Translations under genes and position numbers: made by a program | Shown here: piece by piece, positions 55,760 to 64,000 of the stretch | How the letters are laid out: each line of letters starts with the position of its first letter | How positions within the stretch are numbered: the stretch's first letter is position 1 | Notes under the pieces: model-generated | Databases searched by the model: none | Told to the model about the DNA's origin: nothing | What the model saw: only the letters and a program-made list of their open reading frames with translations | From: Desulfogranum marinum | GTDB lineage: Bacteria > Desulfobacterota > Desulfobulbia > Desulfobulbales > Desulfobulbaceae | Assembly (NCBI RefSeq): GCF_016918565.1 | Contig: NZ_JAFFQD010000006.1 | Coordinates: forward strand, 1-64,000 | DNA length: 64,000 bases | Direction: 5' to 3'

Positions 55760-56587
55760 ATGAACCGCATCTTTTCAGCCTTATATACAGCAACCCTGAT
55801 CCTGCTGCCTGCAGCTGCTTTTGCTGCTGCCGAAGTTACACCACCGACAGCAACAATGGCCGAACAGGGCCTGCGAGGGACCGTCACCGAAACCATGAAC
55901 ACCGGAGGCTATACCTATCTTCGGTTGAACAAAGGCGAACAATCCGTCTGGGTAGCCATCCCGGAAACAAAGGTGACAAAAGGTGCGGAAATTACCTGCA
56001 GACCAGGCATGGAGATGCGCGACTTTGAGTCAAAAACACTCAAACGTACCTTTCCGTCCATCATTTTTTCTCCAGGCGTTGCAAATGCCGAGGAAGCTCC
56101 TATGCCTTCCCCTCATGGTATGACAGCCAAAGCACCGGCCACAGACTCGGGCTTTGCCCAAGCCTTAGAAGCTGAGCAGCAACACCCAGCTACAGAAACC
56201 ATGGGTGTGCAACCCGTTGGTCAATCGCCGGGAAGCCTTGGCGCGATTGTTCCTTCCAAAGACATTGTAGTGGAAAAGGCCGGCGGCAGCAGCAGTTACA
56301 CTGTGGGGGAATGTTATAGCAAAGCAAAAGATCTGGATAAAAGTTCAGTCACAGTACGCGGCAAAGTGGTCAAAGTCTCCCCCAGGATCATGGGCAAAAA
56401 CTGGGTCCACCTTCAAGACGGCACCGGGAGTCCCATGCAAAACACGCATGATCTGGTTCTAACCACCCAGGAGCTGCCGGAAATGGGGACAATTGTTACC
56501 TTCAGCGGCACCCTTCATGCCAATCGGGACTTTGGCGCTGGTTACAAGTATGCCGTGATCATCGAAGAGGCATCAATCAAACAGTGA
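55760..56587 (+). CDS. periplasmic OB-fold protein
   Basis: A 275-residue exported protein with a signal peptide (LYTATLILLPAAAFAAA). Two related beta-barrel regions are seen: residues 30-80 (GTVTETMNTGGYTYLRLN, KGEQSVWVAIPETKV) and residues 185-275 (SSVTVRGKVVKVSPRIMG, KNWVHLQDGTGSP, IVTFSGTLHANRDFGAGY). They resemble the OB-fold of nucleic-acid-binding/NrfJ-like periplasmic proteins. A proline-rich linker joins them. A ligand or partner cannot be named. GGAG lies a short distance before the ATG. Confidence 0.82.
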   Translation: MNRIFSALYTATLILLPAAAFAAAEVTPPTATMAEQGLRGTVTETMNTGGYTYLRLNKGEQSVWVAIPETKVTKGAEITCRPGMEMRDFESKTLKRTFPSIIFSPGVANAEEAPMPSPHGMTAKAPATDSGFAQALEAEQQHPATETMGVQPVGQSPGSLGAIVPSKDIVVEKAGGSSSYTVGECYSKAKDLDKSSVTVRGKVVKVSPRIMGKNWVHLQDGTGSPMQNTHDLVLTTQELPEMGTIVTFSGTLHANRDFGAGYKYAVIIEEASIKQ

Positions 56588-56613
56588 TGTAATTTCCAAG
56601 ACGAGATTTATCC

Positions 56614-57189
56614 ATGGAACAGAAAATTCATCCTGCACAAATAGGATTCGACTTTGACGGTGTTATAGCTGACACTGCAGAGGCTTTTATTCGGATTGCC
56701 TGTGAGCAGTATGATTATTGCGGTATCGAGCTTGAACATATCACCCGATTTGAGGTGGAAGAATGCACAGAGCTTCACTATGAAATTGTGGAGGAAATCT
56801 TTACCTCGATACTCCATGATTCAGTTGGCACCCAGCTGATGCCCATGAAAGGAGCGATCCAGGTCCTTGAGGAACTCAGCACCCATGCACCGATAACCAT
56901 CATCACCGCAAGACCGCTGGCTGACCCGGTGCATCGCTGGATGGAGGAGCACATGCCCTCCCCTCTTATCAATAAAATTAGACTAGTTGCCATGGGCGAC
57001 CACGACGACAAGGTTCGCCATGTCCACAGACTGGATCTCTCCCACTTCATTGATGATCGTGCAGAAACCTGTAAACAGCTTGAACAGGCAGGGGTTAGAT
57101 CAATCCTCTTTTCCCAGCCCTGGAACCGCGCCCACAACACTCTCCCCGCCGTACAGAATTGGGAGGAAATCCGTGCCCTTTGTCTTTGA
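56614..57189 (+). CDS. HAD-superfamily hydrolase
   Basis: A 191-residue haloacid-dehalogenase-type phosphatase. Motif I is GFDFDGVIADTAEAF with both catalytic aspartates; motif II is ITIITARPL; motif IV aspartates are in SHFIDDRAETC. The small cap between residues 25 and 75 resembles 5'-nucleotidase-like members. The substrate is unknown. It lies 26 bases after the OB-fold gene and 28 before the NUDIX gene, forming a loose plus-strand group. Confidence 0.87.
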   Translation: MEQKIHPAQIGFDFDGVIADTAEAFIRIACEQYDYCGIELEHITRFEVEECTELHYEIVEEIFTSILHDSVGTQLMPMKGAIQVLEELSTHAPITIITARPLADPVHRWMEEHMPSPLINKIRLVAMGDHDDKVRHVHRLDLSHFIDDRAETCKQLEQAGVRSILFSQPWNRAHNTLPAVQNWEEIRALCL

Positions 57190-57217
57190 TAAACGACAGC
57201 AACCCTTATAAAAAAAC

Positions 57218-57670
57218 ATGAATACCCCAAAGACCGACACCTCACCCACCGTCTACCGAAATCCAACCCCAACAGTGGATATCATTATTGAAATAGGCGG
57301 AGGAATTGTACTGATTGAGCGCAAAAATGAACCACTCGGCTGGGCATTGCCCGGCGGTTTTGTTGATTATGGGGAATCATTTGAACATGCTGCAAGGAGG
57401 GAGGCAGAAGAAGAAACGGGGTTACAGGTCACTCTCACCCACCAGTTTTATACCTATTCCGACCCGTCCAGGGATGCTCGCCAACATAACAGCTCTACCG
57501 TGTTTATAGGTACCGCAACCGGCAAGCCCAAAGGCGCTGACGATGCAGCACAAGCCGTTATTTACAACCAGGACAACTTGCCGTCCCTTGCCTTTGATCA
57601 CCAGCAAATACTGGACGACTATTTTCACTTCAAAAAAACGGGCAACAGACCTGCAATCACGCAAGCGTAA
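57218..57670 (+). CDS. NUDIX hydrolase
   Basis: A 150-residue pyrophosphohydrolase. The complete Nudix box Gx5Ex7REUxEExGU is present at [20 protein letters not shown] followed by ETGL. The N-terminal [20 protein letters not shown] is typical of ADP-ribose or nucleotide-sugar hydrolases, though the exact substrate cannot be told. The ATG follows AACCCTTATAAAAAAAC, without a strong ribosome-binding site. It is followed by a bidirectional terminator. Confidence 0.92.
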   Translation: MNTPKTDTSPTVYRNPTPTVDIIIEIGGGIVLIERKNEPLGWALPGGFVDYGESFEHAARREAEEETGLQVTLTHQFYTYSDPSRDARQHNSSTVFIGTATGKPKGADDAAQAVIYNQDNLPSLAFDHQQILDDYFHFKKTGNRPAITQA

Positions 57671-57690
57671 CAGCCCAGAAAAAAATAAAT

Positions 57691-57726
57691 TGCCGGTGAC
57701 AGACCAAAAGTTGTCTATCACCGGCA
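57691..57726 (-). terminator. terminator between NUDIX and the small membrane gene
   Basis: TGCCGGTGA and TCACCGGCA form a 9-bp stem extended inside by AGAC/GTCT. On the minus strand it is followed by ATTTATTTTTTT, so it should terminate typA and the small membrane gene. Confidence 0.85.
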
Positions 57727-57739
57727 TCAAACATCATCT

Positions 57740-57901
57740 CTAAAAAAGCATTTTTAACAGCAGATAGCTTACCAGCCCCACACCTATGGAGCCATAGATC
57801 AACAGTCAGGGCGTGCAGTTATCACCGGCTTTTTTAATGATAACTGTCAGCGCTATCACTCCTATCACAGCTGCTGCTGCCAGTAAAAATATATCTTTCA
57901 C
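57740..57901 (-). CDS. candidate 53-residue membrane selenoprotein with CxxU motif
   Basis: GTG at 57901 is preceded by GAGGAAG. The frame reads KDIFLLAAAAVIGVIALTVI as one membrane helix, then KKAGDNCTP, an in-frame UGA at 57806-57808 (codon 32), and LLIYGSIGVGLVSYLLLKML, a second helix, to a TAG at 57740. Reading UGA as selenocysteine gives a hairpin membrane protein with a CxxU redox motif in the turn. Possible SECIS folds follow (TGGCTCC/GGGGCTG with the loop 18 nt after UGA, or ATCTATG/CATAGGT with it 13 nt after). The gene sits 18 bases after typA and before a terminator. Four other UGA genes here show that the host makes selenoproteins. It is new to me; unproven. Confidence 0.6.
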
Positions 57902-57919
57902 GGCCTGCTTCCTCTCGTT

Positions 57920-59719
57920 TTATCCCCTGACCCGTACACCGGTCTTTTTTCTCAGCCGAATGGCCTTAGGGGTAATTTCAACTAATTCATCATCATTTAT
58001 ATATGCTATGCACTCTTCCAGGCTCATGTCAACCGGCGGGGTAAGAACAACAGCATCATCTGAACCAGAGGCCCGCACGTTGGTCAACTTCTTTCCTTTT
58101 GCCGGATTCACAACCAGATCCGCAGGGCGACAGTTCTCCCCTATAATCTGTCCCTGGTAGGTATCGATACCCGGGCCAATGAAGAGCTGCCCGCGTTCCT
58201 GAAGGTTAAACAACGCATAAGCCACAGTTGTGCTCGTTTCCTTGACCACCATAACACCGTTGATACGCTGCTGCAGTTCGCCCGCATAAGGCCCCCATTC
58301 GGCAAAGACATAGTTCATCACACCCATGCCTCTGGTATCGGTCAAGAACTGCGAACGATACCCGAGTAAACCGCGGGTTGGCACCTTGAATTTCATTTTT
58401 GCCATCTGATTCTCGACCTGCATGTCGAGCAACTGGCCTTTTAGTTTGCCCAGCTTTTCAATCACGACCCCCTGGTACTGTTCATCCACATCCACCGAGA
58501 GCTCCTCATAGGGCTCCATCATTTTCCCATCCTGCTCCATCATGATGACTTGAGGACGGGTGACCTGGAACTCGTAGTCTTCGCGTCGCATTTTCTCAAT
58601 CAAAATGGAAAGGTGTAGCTCCCCCCTGCCGGAAACCTTGAACCCCACCCCTTCGGTCAGGGTTTCAACCTTGAGGGCAACGTCGGCCAGGGTTTCTCTT
58701 GCCAGCCTTTCTTCCAGATGGCGCGAGGTAACAAATTTTCCATCCTGGCCCGCAAACGGACTATCATTGGGAATAAAATGCATGGAGATGGTGGGTGGAT
58801 CGATCTCAATCAACGGCATTGGCTGCGGATCATCAGGGTCGGTAAAGGTGACCCCAACAGTAACATCCACCATCCCGGCGACAGCGACGATGTCCCCAAC
58901 AGTTGCACTTTCTGCCGGCACCTTTTTATCACCGTCAAAAAGAAAAATTTTATTAATCCGAACCGGCGAGATGGTCCCATCACGCCGAGCAACAGCAAGA
59001 TTGGAGCGCAAATCCAACCGACCGTTGGCCACCTTGCCGATACCCAACCGCCCCATATACTGGGAGTAATCTATGGTATTCACCTGCATTTGCAATGGAG
59101 CTTCCGGATCACCTTTTGGTGGTGGAACGTGGTCGACAATCATATCAGAGACAACGTGCATCCCTGTTTCTGCAGACACGGGATCATCGAGCTCATTAAT
59201 AGCATAGCCGGCTTTAGCAGAAGCATAGATGACAGGAAAATCAAGAACGTCATCAGGAGCGTCCAGGCGCACAAGCATGTCAAACACCTGATCAACCACC
59301 CAATCACACCGAGCAGCAGGCTTATCGATTTTATTTATCACAACCAGGATGGGCAGTCCTGCTGCCAGTGCTTTTTTCACTACAAAAAAAGTCTGCGGCA
59401 TAGGGCCTTCCTGGGCATCGACGAGAAGCACTGCTCCATCTGCCATGCGCAGGACCCTTTCCACCTGTCCTCCGAAGTCGGCATGCCCCGGGGTGTCAAT
59501 AATGTTTATCTTATATCCCTTATGAATATAAGAACCATTTTTGGATGCAATGGTAATCCCGCGCTCGCGCTCAAGATCCATGGAATCCATCAGACGCTCG
59601 GCAACTTCCTGATTGTCACGAAACATGCCGCTCTGGCGAAATAACTGATCAACAAGGGTTGTTTTGCCGTGATCGACATGAGCGATAATTGCGACGTTTC
59701 GAATGTTTTTCTGCTCCAT
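57920..59719 (-). CDS. typA: ribosome-associated GTPase TypA/BipA
   Basis: A 599-residue translational GTPase of the EF-G-like group that acts on ribosome assembly and stress adaptation. G1 is AHVDHGKTTL, G2 region RERGITIASKN, G3 DTPGHADFGGQVERVL, G4 NKIDKPAA. Domain III/V blocks RGELHLSILIEKMRREDYEF and the TypA-specific C-terminal part (RGLLGYRSQFLTDTRGMGVM) follow. The ATG at 59719 (MEQKNIRNVAII) is the family start; an earlier ATG at 59785 adds 22 unlikely residues. The small candidate selenoprotein gene follows it. Confidence 0.97.
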   Translation of the reverse strand: MEQKNIRNVAIIAHVDHGKTTLVDQLFRQSGMFRDNQEVAERLMDSMDLERERGITIASKNGSYIHKGYKINIIDTPGHADFGGQVERVLRMADGAVLLVDAQEGPMPQTFFVVKKALAAGLPILVVINKIDKPAARCDWVVDQVFDMLVRLDAPDDVLDFPVIYASAKAGYAINELDDPVSAETGMHVVSDMIVDHVPPPKGDPEAPLQMQVNTIDYSQYMGRLGIGKVANGRLDLRSNLAVARRDGTISPVRINKIFLFDGDKKVPAESATVGDIVAVAGMVDVTVGVTFTDPDDPQPMPLIEIDPPTISMHFIPNDSPFAGQDGKFVTSRHLEERLARETLADVALKVETLTEGVGFKVSGRGELHLSILIEKMRREDYEFQVTRPQVIMMEQDGKMMEPYEELSVDVDEQYQGVVIEKLGKLKGQLLDMQVENQMAKMKFKVPTRGLLGYRSQFLTDTRGMGVMNYVFAEWGPYAGELQQRINGVMVVKETSTTVAYALFNLQERGQLFIGPGIDTYQGQIIGENCRPADLVVNPAKGKKLTNVRASGSDDAVVLTPPVDMSLEECIAYINDDELVEITPKAIRLRKKTGVRVRG

Positions 59720-60000
59720 ACTTTCCCGCCTCTGCCAGGAAGATTTGTCTCTCTGTCCCCCCAAGAGGGGGTAGACGACATGCATACATTATCAAGCAAT
59801 GATAATGTGCTATGATGTCAATTTAGGTAACGTGTAAAAGAAAGCATACACTGTCTTGCATGCCGAAGGTTATCAAAAAAAGCGCTGAGTCTACAGCAAG
59901 AGACGTAAAAGCACAAGCAAACTCTTGTAAAAAACGCACTTACAAGCAGATAAACTCCAGCACGATCACATGTACCTGTTGCAGGCATACCCTGGCCTGC

Positions 60001-61464
60001 TCACCAGTCAGCAAATAATTCTCTGCGGTTGACAGCAGAACGACGAAGAACGGGAACATGCTCGTCAACATAATCTATCACCACTGCCTTTTTCCCTGGA
60101 GCCGGACGCATAATTCGGCCGACTACCTGCAATAGACGGCCTGCAAACTTGATGGGGGTTGCTAAAATAAGAGTCGTTAACCCAGGACAATCAAATCCTT
60201 CGCCGATGAGCTGGATGGTCGAAATAAGCACTTCTACCTTGCCCTGCAGCACATCCTGCACGATCTGTTCCCGCTGCTCCTTGCCTACCTGCCCGGTGAG
60301 CAAAGCGACATGAACATCCCGCGCCCGCAGCAGCTCAGCAAAAATTTCACAGTGCGCAACCCGGTCGGAAACAAGCAATATAGTCCCCTGGTGTCCCTTC
60401 TTGATCAACTCTGCCACATCACCGGCAATCTGTAGATTGCGTTGCTCATTTTTGGCCAACGCTTTAATCAGTTTGGCATATTCCCCCCGATAACCATAGG
60501 TAAATTCAGTGGCTCGTTGAATAAACTCAGGCAAAACAACCGCTCCGCTGGCAGCCAACTCTTCACTGGCAACCCTGTGGATACGGTCGCCCATATAGGT
60601 ATAAATCAACTTGGTCATGCCATCTTCTCTACGAAAGGCTGTCGCAGAAAGACCCAACATATAATAGCTATCAAAGGCAGCCACCACGTCTGTAAAAAGA
60701 CTAGCCGGTACCCGGTGACATTCATCGACAATAATATGACCAAACAGGTGCGGCAAAGTGTCCAGCTGTTTACGGGCGGTATTGACTATGGCAACGGTCA
60801 CCGGCTGCAAGTCCAGCACTCCGTCACCCGCCTGTCCGGCACTGATATCCAAAAACTGCGCAATTCGTTCTTTCCACTGAAAGAGCAGCTCTTTAGAATG
60901 CACAATCACCAGGGTTGGCTGCCGACGTCTGGCAATAATATCAAGAGCCATAACAGTTTTACCAGAACCTGTTCCAGCCTCCAGTACTCCAAAAGAATGC
61001 CGACACACTGCCTCCACGGCATCACGCTGATAAGGACGCAGTTCTCCCTTAAACTCCAGAGCAAGGGGATCACATCGCCACCGCTTATCAACCACCTGCG
61101 GCGTAGCACCGGCCAGACTACGACAGATGCGGACTGCCTGATTACCAAATCCCCTGGGAAAGCAAAGATCGCCGCCGCATTGCGTATAAAAAGAGAGCGT
61201 TGGCTTGAGCTGTTTGCCTATCCACCGGCCATATCGCTGAGCTGCCTTATATTTGGGATTATCAATGGTCAGTGCTGAGCGTATTTTCTCTTGTAACGCT
61301 TCAGGCGCCCCTTTAAGGCAACACTCCTTACCCACCACCAGCTCTATCTGTTGCCGGGATGGCTTGCCATGTTTGCCCCTCTCTGGTACCTTGCCGGTGC
61401 TCCCTGCCTCCATCTCTTCTCCTAGACCTGGATTTCTCATCATTTCAGGCGGCGTCAGGTTCAA
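60001..61464 (-). CDS. superfamily 2 DEAD/H-type helicase (XPB-like)
   Basis: A 487-residue SF2 helicase. After an N-terminal region of about 130 residues, motif I is LEAGTGSGKTVMAL, Ia is VIVHSKELLFQWKERI, II is IIVDECHRVP, III is LGLSATAFR, and the second RecA domain has LLTGQVGKEQRE, ISTIQLIGEGFDCPGL (motif V) and VVGRIMRP (motif VI). This arrangement matches XPB/YqhH-like helicases in bacteria. The N-terminus (KHGKPSRQQIELVVGKECCL) is not assigned. Nucleic-acid substrate unknown. Monocistronic. Confidence 0.9.
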   Translation of the reverse strand: MNLTPPEMMRNPGLGEEMEAGSTGKVPERGKHGKPSRQQIELVVGKECCLKGAPEALQEKIRSALTIDNPKYKAAQRYGRWIGKQLKPTLSFYTQCGGDLCFPRGFGNQAVRICRSLAGATPQVVDKRWRCDPLALEFKGELRPYQRDAVEAVCRHSFGVLEAGTGSGKTVMALDIIARRRQPTLVIVHSKELLFQWKERIAQFLDISAGQAGDGVLDLQPVTVAIVNTARKQLDTLPHLFGHIIVDECHRVPASLFTDVVAAFDSYYMLGLSATAFRREDGMTKLIYTYMGDRIHRVASEELAASGAVVLPEFIQRATEFTYGYRGEYAKLIKALAKNEQRNLQIAGDVAELIKKGHQGTILLVSDRVAHCEIFAELLRARDVHVALLTGQVGKEQREQIVQDVLQGKVEVLISTIQLIGEGFDCPGLTTLILATPIKFAGRLLQVVGRIMRPAPGKKAVVIDYVDEHVPVLRRSAVNRRELFADW

Positions 61465-61482
61465 ATTTTTTGTTTATGAATA

Positions 61483-61533
61483 GGTAAGCGCAGACTCCGG
61501 GTAAGCGCAGACTCCGGGTAAGCGCAGACTCCG
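61483..61533. repeat. three tandem copies of a 17-bp unit
   Basis: GGTAAGCGCAGACTCCG is repeated exactly three times without spacers, just upstream of the helicase gene start on the minus strand. Confidence 0.95.
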
Positions 61534-61707
61534 ATAATAAATTATATTCATCATCAAAAGACTGAAGAAGATGAGGCTTGATGGACTGACCTTTGGTGAA
61601 CACTGTGCAAAACTGTTAACTCCATTTGAGCTTGCATAACAAACAGAAATTGTGTGTACTTTAACAAGTTGACACAATGCTCATGAAAAATCCGGGCTAA
61701 AAATACC

Positions 61708-62604
61708 ATGCCGAATACCCTTGCCCATCTTGGGGTACAGACCATAGCCACCAAGGCCGTGGATCACACGATTGACGTAAAGTGGATTGCTGTTGGCTGT
61801 ATTATTCCGGATATACCGTGGATCATACAGCGTATTGTTCACTGGCTTGCTCCCGGCGTTGATTTCATCACCCTGCGCGCATATACCATGGTGCAGGCTT
61901 CACTTTTTTTCTGCCTGCTCCTCAGTGGTGCTCTCTGCCTGCTCGCTTGCAACAAGAAAATCCTCTTTTTGGTATTAAGCGGCAACAGCCTGCTCCATCT
62001 GCTGCTGGACAGCCTCCAGATAAAATGGGCCAACGGGGTCCATCTGCTCGCTCCCTTTTCCTGGCACCTGACCTCTTTTGGTTTGTTCTGGCCGGAGCAC
62101 TGGGCCACCCAGGCTCTTTCTCTTTTGGGATGTATTGTACTGCTGTTTTTCGCTTTTTCAGATCGACATCAGGAACTTGACCTGGTCATTAAACCACTCA
62201 ACACTCTTTTTGCCGGCCTGCTGCTGCTCTTTTACCTTGCAGCACCGCCTCTTTTCATGGACGGCCCTTTTGCAGCCGACAACCACTTTATCCAAACCCT
62301 TCGCGATCAAGCGACACGACCCGGCAACACCTTGGCCATTGACCGCGGCAACTATGACCCGCAGACATCAACCATCCAAATTTTTACCGGAGAAAAACTG
62401 CACATCCATCCAATGGCGCTTGCTGAAAAAACAAAAATTTCTCTACAAGGAATTTTCCAAGACCGGAACACTGTAAAAGTGACGGCCTATCACGTTCATT
62501 CCAGCCAGCGGGACCTTTATTCTTTTGTCGGCATTTTTACGGTACTTGCCATCTGGCTGCTTGCGATCTTTAGAAAAAAAAGTAAAGTAGCTCAACGTAA
62601 ATAA
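61708..62604 (+). CDS. polytopic membrane protein, YdjM/DUF4184-like metal-dependent hydrolase type
   Basis: A 298-residue inner-membrane protein with about seven hydrophobic segments. The N-terminus MPNTLAHLGVQTIATKAVDH and the IIPDIPWIIQ block, with LLHLLLDSLQIKWANGVH, hold histidines and aspartates placed as in the YdjM-type membrane-bound metal-dependent hydrolases (His in TLAH, Asp in PDIPW, LLHLLLDS). The C-terminal 90 residues form a soluble domain (NNHFIQTLRDQATRPGNTLA). The family assignment rests on these motifs. Function is unknown. Confidence 0.7.
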   Translation: MPNTLAHLGVQTIATKAVDHTIDVKWIAVGCIIPDIPWIIQRIVHWLAPGVDFITLRAYTMVQASLFFCLLLSGALCLLACNKKILFLVLSGNSLLHLLLDSLQIKWANGVHLLAPFSWHLTSFGLFWPEHWATQALSLLGCIVLLFFAFSDRHQELDLVIKPLNTLFAGLLLLFYLAAPPLFMDGPFAADNHFIQTLRDQATRPGNTLAIDRGNYDPQTSTIQIFTGEKLHIHPMALAEKTKISLQGIFQDRNTVKVTAYHVHSSQRDLYSFVGIFTVLAIWLLAIFRKKSKVAQRK

Positions 62605-62637
62605 ACCCAGTCACTTTTCACCTACCACCTTCTTTTT

Positions 62638-63255
62638 ATGATACGCTCTATTTTTTATCTCTTGCTGTTTGTATGTGCTGTTACTCTTTGTGTCCCTCTT
62701 GTAGCTGGAGCAGCTGAGAAGAGCCGTGACAGAGATATCATTATCACCCTTCCAGCAGAGACAGTACTACACTCATTACAAAAAATGCTCCCCCTGAAAA
62801 TCAATACTAATAATCCTGATCTGCAGGGACAGATCACGCTGCAATCGTTAAAGAAATTGGCAATAAACGACAATACTCTTTCCGTCCAAGGCGTTGTCAG
62901 AGGCAAAAATCTGTCAATGGTAACCACCATTGCCAATCAAAAAATTCGCCTGAAATTGGGAGAAGTTAACCTTCCTGTTTCCTGTGATCTTCTAACTCGA
63001 TTTGACAAAGGGAAACAACAACTTTTCGTCACCCCATTTTTCCCTGCCCCAGAACAGTCAGACACCGGATCCGATGCAATTCGTCCGCTCTTGAAAGCGC
63101 TCGAGGGGCAGGAGTATCCTTTACAACTGGATACACTAAAGCTAACTAACTTTAAACTTGGAGAAAAGCCATTTCCTTTGACCATGGTACCCGTTGATAT
63201 TACAGGGCGTGATAACGCCCTGATGATCAATCTGCAGCCGCAACCCACACTATAA
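62638..63255 (+). CDS. secreted protein of unknown function
   Basis: A 205-residue exported protein. Its signal peptide (FYLLLFVCAVTLCVPLVAGA) is followed by a beta-rich domain: LPAETVLHSLQKMLPLKINT, LQGQITLQSLKKLAIND, SVQGVVRGKNLSM. The pattern recalls LEA/YceB-like lipid-binding proteins, but there is no lipobox, and the match is too loose for a family call. It is 10 bases before the HIT gene and 33 after the membrane protein. Confidence 0.7.
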   Translation: MIRSIFYLLLFVCAVTLCVPLVAGAAEKSRDRDIIITLPAETVLHSLQKMLPLKINTNNPDLQGQITLQSLKKLAINDNTLSVQGVVRGKNLSMVTTIANQKIRLKLGEVNLPVSCDLLTRFDKGKQQLFVTPFFPAPEQSDTGSDAIRPLLKALEGQEYPLQLDTLKLTNFKLGEKPFPLTMVPVDITGRDNALMINLQPQPTL

Positions 63256-63265
63256 GAGGGGAAAA

Positions 63266-63607
63266 ATGGAAACTAACTGTCTGTTTTGTAAAATCATTGC
63301 AGGAGAGATACCCGCCGACAAACTGTACGAAGATGACGAGATACTGGCGTTCAGAGATATTGCGCCGCAGGCACCAGTCCATTTCCTTGTTATCCCTAAA
63401 AAACATATTAAAGGGCCGGCCGCTGTCACCAGCGAGGATGACAAACTGATCGGAAAAATTATGCGCATAGGGAATGAACTTGCCGCCAAAGAGGGTATTG
63501 ACCAGTACCGGGTGGTGTTCAACAATGGTGAACAGGCCGGGCAATCAGTGTTTCACATCCACATGCACATTCTGGGCGGACGCAGCATGCAATGGCCTCC
63601 AGGCTAA
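63266..63607 (+). CDS. HIT family (HinT-type) nucleotide hydrolase
   Basis: A 113-residue HIT protein, the usual length of HinT. The N-terminus TNCLFCKIIAGEIPADKLYE has the zinc-type cysteines (CLFC), FLVIPKKHIKGP follows, and the triad motif HxHxH lies in VFHIHMHILGGR. HinT enzymes hydrolyse AMP-lysine and other purine nucleoside phosphoramidates. AGGGG precedes the start, 10 bases after the secreted protein gene. Confidence 0.96.
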   Translation: METNCLFCKIIAGEIPADKLYEDDEILAFRDIAPQAPVHFLVIPKKHIKGPAAVTSEDDKLIGKIMRIGNELAAKEGIDQYRVVFNNGEQAGQSVFHIHMHILGGRSMQWPPG

Positions 63608-63616
63608 AAAGACTTC

Positions 63617-64000
63617 TTATTCCGGCAGCATCCCGTACAGATAGTTGATAATATCTGTACGGGTCACGATTCCGATGACCTCTTTCCCTTGCTGAACCGG
63701 CAGGTGACCGATATTTTTACTCACCATCAATTCTGCAGCTTCGCTGGCAAGGGCATCGGGATGAATAGTTGCGACATCTCTTTTCATAAAGGCCTTTACC
63801 GGGCTGTTCCACTGTTTTTCTAATTTCAGCTTTTTCAGATCCCATAGCACAATAATCCCCTGTATCCCCTGCTCGTCAGCAACAATCACTCCCCGAATTT
63901 TTTCCTGCTCCATGATGGCTCGCACCTCATGCATGGGTGTTTCTGCAGGCACTGTTGTTACGGGGAAAGACATCATGTCGGCCACCAGCGCGCGTCCACT
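63617..64000 (-). CDS. CBS-domain protein, 5' end beyond the window
   Basis: The visible 128 codons form a CBS pair (Bateman module): first domain VADMMSFPVTTVPAETPMHE and IRGVIVADEQGIQGIIVLWD, second VKAFMKRDVATIHPDALASE and GHLPVQQGKEVIGIVTRTDI, ending YGMLPE. The frame stays open to the window edge (SGRALVADMM), where a CBS domain normally begins without a start codon, so a further N-terminal domain lies outside. ATG at 63985 is therefore probably not the true start. Such CBS pairs sense adenine nucleotides. Confidence 0.85.
   Translation of the reverse strand, partial: SGRALVADMMSFPVTTVPAETPMHEVRAIMEQEKIRGVIVADEQGIQGIIVLWDLKKLKLEKQWNSPVKAFMKRDVATIHPDALASEAAELMVSKNIGHLPVQQGKEVIGIVTRTDIINYLYGMLPE

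Noticed and set aside
58718-59644. A 308-codon open frame antisense to typA
   Set aside because: It mirrors codon bias of the well-supported typA gene and has no recognisable domain; the same holds for a long antisense frame over phnX at 9918-10826.
61483-61533. Tandem repeats as a CRISPR array
   Set aside because: Copies are 17 bp and contiguous with no spacers, and no cas genes are present.

Overview
The window looks like a chromosomal segment of a sulfate- or sulfur-metabolising Desulfobacterota bacterium, most like the Desulfobulbales. This rests on gene content and style: a heterodisulfide reductase/F420-non-reducing-type hydrogenase cluster, heavy use of selenocysteine (UGA read through at four or five sites), hemerythrin and GGDEF signalling, a eukaryotic-type NADP isocitrate dehydrogenase and a FadL/FadD pair. 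No rRNA, tRNA, CRISPR array or intact insertion sequence was found. Species identity cannot be settled from the sequence alone.

Layout. 1-5.8 kb: a periplasmic solute-binding protein, a CigR/RcnB-like secreted protein, pantothenate genes panE-panB and an erythrose-4-phosphate/GAPDH-type dehydrogenase (epd). 5.9-13.2 kb: a four-gene YnjBCD-type ABC importer, convergent with a minus-strand run of phnX, a COG2509 flavoprotein and a spermidine-synthase-like methyltransferase. 13.2-24.2 kb: a decayed HD-GYP gene, ggt, a hemerythrin-GGDEF fusion, a GNAT enzyme, ada, an EamA exporter, a Lon-like protease and an unknown protein. 24.6-31.3 kb: a plus-strand run with an APH-fold protein, two glycosyltransferase-like proteins of the TIGR04282/TIGR04283 type, a CDP-alcohol phosphatidyltransferase, two TIGR01777 epimerases and a polytopic membrane protein.

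31.7-40.2 kb is the centrepiece. A hydrogenase maturation protease is followed by an Hdr-Mvh complex in which UGA interrupts four genes: an HTH-HdrC-HdrB-like fusion, hdrA, mvhD and mvhA (the nickel-ligand position, so a [NiFeSe] enzyme). Each UGA has a well-formed bacterial SECIS-like hairpin 22-27 nt downstream. Conventional gene calling would split or truncate all four. The encoded machine is probably a soluble hydrogenase-Hdr flavin-based electron-bifurcating complex.

40.4-44.2 kb: a cobalamin riboswitch on the minus strand precedes a TrpD-like phosphoribosyltransferase, a 74-residue protein and an unusual dehydrogenase-CobT fusion, suggesting a role in corrinoid lower-ligand handling. 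44.3-64 kb: a tiny cysteine-rich peptide gene, icd, fadL/fadD, a D-Ala-D-Ala carboxypeptidase, a response regulator, a DUF1566 protein, glgX, an SGNH hydrolase, a periplasmic OB-fold protein, HAD and NUDIX enzymes, typA, a DEAD/H-type helicase, membrane and secreted proteins, a HIT protein and a partial CBS protein. A candidate fifth selenoprotein, a 53-residue membrane protein with a CxxU motif, lies just downstream of typA. Two copies of a 120-bp palindromic repeat sit after the hydrogenase operon and after the SGNH gene.
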